A DNA stretch of 64,000 nucleotides from a virus: IMG/VR virus record IMGVR_UViG_3300017917_004998, positions 1-64,000 of that record; one strand, 5' to 3'. The notes under the pieces were generated by a model. That model made no database searches. It was not told the origin of the DNA and saw only the letters and a list, made by a program, of their open reading frames with translations. Below, piece after piece: positions 61,044 to 64,000 of the stretch (position 1 is its first letter; each line of letters begins with the position of its first letter). Both the position numbers and the translations under genes were made by a program.

Positions 61044-61607
61044 AAATTCTTTAAGAACCGACATAATATCCTCGACGTTCCCAATCTCTTCTTTTCTATA
61101 TCCAACGTTTCTATATTTGTCAACAAACTCTTCAAAACTTTTATAAAGGTCTTCGGCTAATTCTTTGTCTAATTCAGTAACCATAGAATTTTTAAAGCCC
61201 TCCATTCCCTTTCCAGTTCCAGATTCTCTAGCTTTATCTGTCGTAAAAGCTTCAATTGCATATTTGTCTGGAGACTTGTATTCATACTCATATTCTTCCA
61301 TTCCCTCTTCATCCTTACCAGCTGGAATCTTTTCGAATTCAACGTAGTCTTCCATTTCATTGGGTTCGAATGCAACAACGAACATTTTGCCAGTTGCTTT
61401 TTCTTTTAGTATAGCATATTCTGAGTAATCTGAAGCAACCAAATCAAATTTGATGTCAGACTGATTCATAGAGATGTTTCTATCTGTTTCCGAATCCTCT
61501 TTATTCCAAGGAGACATCGGATCACTTGCTGTACCCGCTGGGTAGTTCTCTTCGCTTTCTGAAGTATTCCCGTTGAAATAATCTTCAAATGTTTTTATTA
61601 CTCTCAT
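61029..61607 (-). CDS. acidic head-targeting-leader protein, 192 aa
   Basis: MRVIKTFEDYFNGNTSESEE leader, then a disordered acidic stretch and an alpha/beta domain (YAILKEKATGKMFVVAFEPN). Transcribed after 61625-62137. No recognised family. Confidence 0.65.
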   Translation of the reverse strand: MRVIKTFEDYFNGNTSESEENYPAGTASDPMSPWNKEDSETDRNISMNQSDIKFDLVASDYSEYAILKEKATGKMFVVAFEPNEMEDYVEFEKIPAGKDEEGMEEYEYEYKSPDKYAIEAFTTDKARESGTGKGMEGFKNSMVTELDKELAEDLYKSFEEFVDKYRNVGYRKEEIGNVEDIMSVLKEFLASL

Positions 61608-61624
61608 ATGATTTTTCTTTGTTT

Positions 61625-62137
61625 TTAACGCTTAAGTGTAAGTAAATAATTGATCTTATCCAATAAAGATAAAATTTCGTCTAACTGGTTTAAAATCTCA
61701 GGATCTTTGTCAAATAAAGCTTTACAATCAACTGCATAGCATTTATAAACAGCTTTCATATATGAATTAAGCCCATCCGGAGAATCCGGGTTCATATAAT
61801 TCATAACGCTCATGGTGCATTCTTTGTCAGATAATTCAGGCCTGCAATATTTTCCCATTGCAGATTCAACCAAATCGTCAGTCAAAGAAATAAAAGTATT
61901 AAAAAGCTCATCCAAAGCCTTGTGCTCTGAGAAGGATCTTGTCTGCCAATGTAATAACTTAATTTGTGCAGTGTTTTTTAACACGCTGTGTGTTAAAAAA
62001 TTCACTTTGTCCATATTGCCGTTTTCTGGCATATCGCTCATAGTTTTTCTGAATGAATTGAATGTATAATCACCTCCAGCTGTTCCTGGTTTTTCGATTA
62101 CGTCTCCGAAAGCACTCAAATTTAAAACTTTATCCAC
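61625..62137 (-). CDS. DUF5856-like (ferritin-like) phage protein, 170 aa
   Basis: MDKVLNLSAFGDVIEKPGTA leader; AQIKLLHWQTRSFSEHKALD and FISLTDDLVESAMGKYCR resemble the DUF5856 family, a four-helix Dps/ferritin-like set in T4-like phages (HWQT...HKAL). The ferroxidase centre is not obvious. Late-type element upstream. Confidence 0.7.
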   Translation of the reverse strand: MDKVLNLSAFGDVIEKPGTAGGDYTFNSFRKTMSDMPENGNMDKVNFLTHSVLKNTAQIKLLHWQTRSFSEHKALDELFNTFISLTDDLVESAMGKYCRPELSDKECTMSVMNYMNPDSPDGLNSYMKAVYKCYAVDCKALFDKDPEILNQLDEILSLLDKINYLLTLKR

Positions 62138-62154
62138 TTTAATTTTTTTTCTTC

Positions 62155-62162
62155 TATATATC
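62155..62162 (-). promoter_or_regulatory. late-type promoter element for the 62137-61029 pair
   Basis: GATATATA on the minus strand, 17 nt before the ATG. Confidence 0.5.
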
Positions 62163-62239
62163 TAAAGTATAAAATTTTTGTGCTTCAGGATTTAGATAAA
62201 ACAAGGTCTCTATAAAAGATTTGGTGAAAAACTTATTTA

Positions 62240-62247
62240 CATATATA
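62240..62247 (+). promoter_or_regulatory. late-type element, variant CATATATA
   Basis: Eighteen nt before ATG 62266; the G of the motif is replaced by C. Confidence 0.38.
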
Positions 62248-62265
62248 AGGGATCAGAGTAAAATC

Positions 62266-62733
62266 ATGGAAGCACTTAAAAACTGGAAAAGTCTTTCCGA
62301 TAGACAGCCCATCGATCTGGAGACTTATTTAAAAGATTGGATAAAAAAGAACCCAATACATAAATTGTACATCGGTTGCGACTCGCACAACGAGTTAAAA
62401 AACACAACATTTGCGACTGTGATAGTTCTGCATTATGGGATCGGTGGTGGAGGTCACGTTCTATATTCCAGAGACACATATCCTTTAGTTAAGGATCGTT
62501 ACGAAAGATTGTGGAAGGAAGTTGAGTTGAGTGTTACTGTTGCTCAGAACCTAATTGACTTCGGATTGGGAAAACCTGACTACATTGACATAGATCTTAA
62601 TCCAGATCCTAGGTTTAAGTCAAATTCTGTTTTAAGATCTGCTGTTGGGATGATAGAGTCTCTGGGAATAACACCAAGATACAAAACGAAATCACCATGG
62701 GCTATTTCAATTGCTGATTGCATTTGTAAATAA
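62266..62733 (+). CDS. YkuK/DUF458-like RNase H-fold protein, 155 aa
   Basis: Pattern of the DUF458 (YkuK) family: YIGCDSHNELKNTTFATVIV (first strand with Asp), GGGGHVLYSRDTYPLV, LSVTVAQNLIDFGLGKPDYI and DIDLNPDPRFKSNSVLRSAV, then KTKSPWAISIAD. The fold is RNase H-like; activity is not established. Start set at ATG 62266 rather than TTG 62221, which would place the AT-rich element inside the gene. Confidence 0.78.
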   Translation: MEALKNWKSLSDRQPIDLETYLKDWIKKNPIHKLYIGCDSHNELKNTTFATVIVLHYGIGGGGHVLYSRDTYPLVKDRYERLWKEVELSVTVAQNLIDFGLGKPDYIDIDLNPDPRFKSNSVLRSAVGMIESLGITPRYKTKSPWAISIADCICK

Positions 62734-62763
62734 AGACTTGCGTGGAAATTAAAAATGTAATTT

Positions 62764-63018
62764 ATGGAAGAACAGGTCGAAGTAATAAATCCTGGCTTGG
62801 AAGACATTTCCAAACAGGCAAACCAAATAAAGGATTCAATCAGGAACCTAGAAAGGGAACTTGACGCATTGCAAAATAATTGCAATCACCCGGAATATGA
62901 CATAAAAAACTGTCCTACACAATCGTGCTGTTTCCAATTGAAAAGGGTCTGCAAAAAATGCTTAAGTGAAATAGGATATCCAACATCGGAGGAGACTGAA
63001 GCCTGGGTTTCTTCGTAA
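62764..63018 (+). CDS. coiled-coil zinc-finger-like protein, 84 aa
   Basis: N-terminal coiled coil (QIKDSIRNLERELDALQNNC) followed by CNHPEYD, CPTQSCC and CKKC, a likely single zinc site. A common small phage protein layout. Function unknown. Confidence 0.62.
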   Translation: MEEQVEVINPGLEDISKQANQIKDSIRNLERELDALQNNCNHPEYDIKNCPTQSCCFQLKRVCKKCLSEIGYPTSEETEAWVSS

Positions 63019-63091
63019 TTTTTTTTATTGTTCAAATTGCGAAAACTTAAAGTTTTGACTTCATATAAGATCTGTGTTAAATCCTAATGAT

Positions 63092-64000
63092 ATGGAAGAA
63101 AATTTGAAAAAATCGCTAGACAATCTATCTGGTGAGATGGGACCTAGTAAGATATCAGCAAGCAGAAGAAGTATGCCAGAAGACGATGACGATGATCTTG
63201 GCGGTGAATTTAAAAATTCTTCATCGAACTCAAAAACACCTGCTCTCGATAACTTTACTCGAGATCTAACCGAGATGGCGATAAAGGGCGAGCTTGATCC
63301 AATCGTTGGCAGAGACGAAGAGATTGAAAGGGTATCACAGATTTTGGCAAGAAGGAAGAAAAACAACCCAGTTCTAATTGGTGAACCTGGTGTTGGTAAA
63401 TCTGCAATTGCTGAAGGACTTGCACTTAGAATTATTCAAAGGAAGGTTTCAAAGAATCTTTTAAACAAGAAAATCCTTACCCTGGATATGGGATCTGTTG
63501 TAGCAGGTACAAAATACAGAGGTCAATTTGAGGAGAGGATCAAGACGATTCTCGACGAACTAAAGAAGAATAAAGATATCATTATCTTCATAGACGAATT
63601 ACATACCATAGTCGGTGCAGGCGGATCATCTGGATCATTGGATGCATCTAATATGTTTAAGCCAGCCTTGGCCAGAGGAGAGATCCAGTGTGTAGGTGCA
63701 ACTACTTTAAACGAATATAGAACAAACATTGAGAAAGACGGTGCACTGGAGCGTAGATTCCAAAAGATCATAGTTGACCCGCCAACACCAGCAGAGACTC
63801 TCACGATCCTCAGAAACATTAAATCAAAATATGAGGATCACCACAATGTTGAATATACAGACGAAGCAATTGAGGTATGCGTCAAGCTCACAGAAAGGTT
63901 TATAACAGATCGCAATTTTCCTGATAAGGCCCTGGATGCTTTGGATGAAGCGGGCAGTAGAGCACAGCTTACTCAGGTTAAAGTTCCAGATAGCCTAATC
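63092..64000 (+). CDS. ClpA/ClpC-type AAA+ unfoldase (5' part)
   Basis: Runs off the window in frame; 303 codons are present. Acidic N-terminal 45 residues in place of the usual N-domain, then D1: [20 protein letters not shown], Walker [24 protein letters not shown] pore-loop region, Walker [27 protein letters not shown] with arginine finger, and [20 protein letters not shown]. Unfolds proteins, either alone or for a ClpP-type peptidase. Missing the Clp_N domain suggests a phage-specific adaptor. Confidence 0.9.
   Translation, partial: MEENLKKSLDNLSGEMGPSKISASRRSMPEDDDDDLGGEFKNSSSNSKTPALDNFTRDLTEMAIKGELDPIVGRDEEIERVSQILARRKKNNPVLIGEPGVGKSAIAEGLALRIIQRKVSKNLLNKKILTLDMGSVVAGTKYRGQFEERIKTILDELKKNKDIIIFIDELHTIVGAGGSSGSLDASNMFKPALARGEIQCVGATTLNEYRTNIEKDGALERRFQKIIVDPPTPAETLTILRNIKSKYEDHHNVEYTDEAIEVCVKLTERFITDRNFPDKALDALDEAGSRAQLTQVKVPDSLI

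Overview
The window is the interior of a large, tailed, T4-like bacteriophage genome whose host is very probably a member of the Bacteroidota. Evidence for the host: a phage sigma factor (14442-15335) that starts like the housekeeping RpoD of that phylum, promoters with the Bacteroidota -7 box TAnnTTTG, and A-rich leaders without Shine-Dalgarno sequences. Evidence for a T4-like virus: a T4 PseT-type 3'-phosphatase domain, very many proteins whose N-terminus resembles the T4 capsid-targeting peptide, and a short AT-rich late-promoter-like motif (GATATATA). No capsid, portal, tail or DNA polymerase gene falls in the window.

Layout. 1-7.5 kb (+): small hypothetical genes in overlapping chains, including a paralogous family starting KERYNQI, a Thg1-like tRNA 3'-5' nucleotidyltransferase, an HExxH peptidase and a DUF4326 protein. 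7.57-11.93 kb (-): six tandem paralogs with leucine-rich-like repeats. 11.94-13.47 kb: a 1.5-kb gene-free divergent region with repeats. 13.5-18.9 kb (+): a small putative virion protein, basic DNA-binding-like proteins, the sigma factor, and ordinary tRNA-Arg and tRNA-Leu genes. 18.9-36.3 kb (+): an accessory block of short genes, almost every one preceded by the same promoter (T-run, about 18 nt, TAtaTTTA, AGTATCAAACAAC leader) and often followed by an intrinsic terminator whose T-run is also the upstream element of the next promoter. Inside it, 29.5-33.3 kb holds 14 tRNA-like elements plus a remnant. Twelve start with the acceptor strand AGTCAGG, one with AGTCAAG, and all of those share almost the same T-arm and 3' end, but their cores are completely different in sequence and length (73-132 nt overall). 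36.3-36.9 kb: GC-rich gene-free region ending in tandem repeats. 36.9-48.6 kb (+): small genes, many carrying an MKHIK-type N-terminus and/or a DLxxIGF motif, with the T4 PseT-like phosphatase, a spanin-like protein and two secreted proteins. 48.7-64 kb (both strands): late-promoter genes, a MoxR ATPase / metallopeptidase / VWA module, a lytic transglycosylase, a flavoprotein, a rhomboid-like protease, a YkuK-like protein and the start of a ClpA/C-type AAA+ protein.

How the parts seem to work together. Two promoter classes can be read directly: the TAnnTTTA/G class (probably early/middle) drives the accessory genes and the tRNA-like array; the GATATATA class (probably late) sits just upstream of genes encoding MKHIK-type proteins, the transglycosylase and the spanin-like protein. 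Together they suggest that a large set of the hypothetical proteins are packaged into the head and processed by the phage protease. The tRNA-like array, the Thg1-like enzyme and the PseT-like phosphatase suggest an emphasis on tRNA protection or repair; that link is inference. The most novel items are the tRNA-like array, the shared DLxxIGF motif, and a pentanucleotide tract that puts one CDS out of frame.
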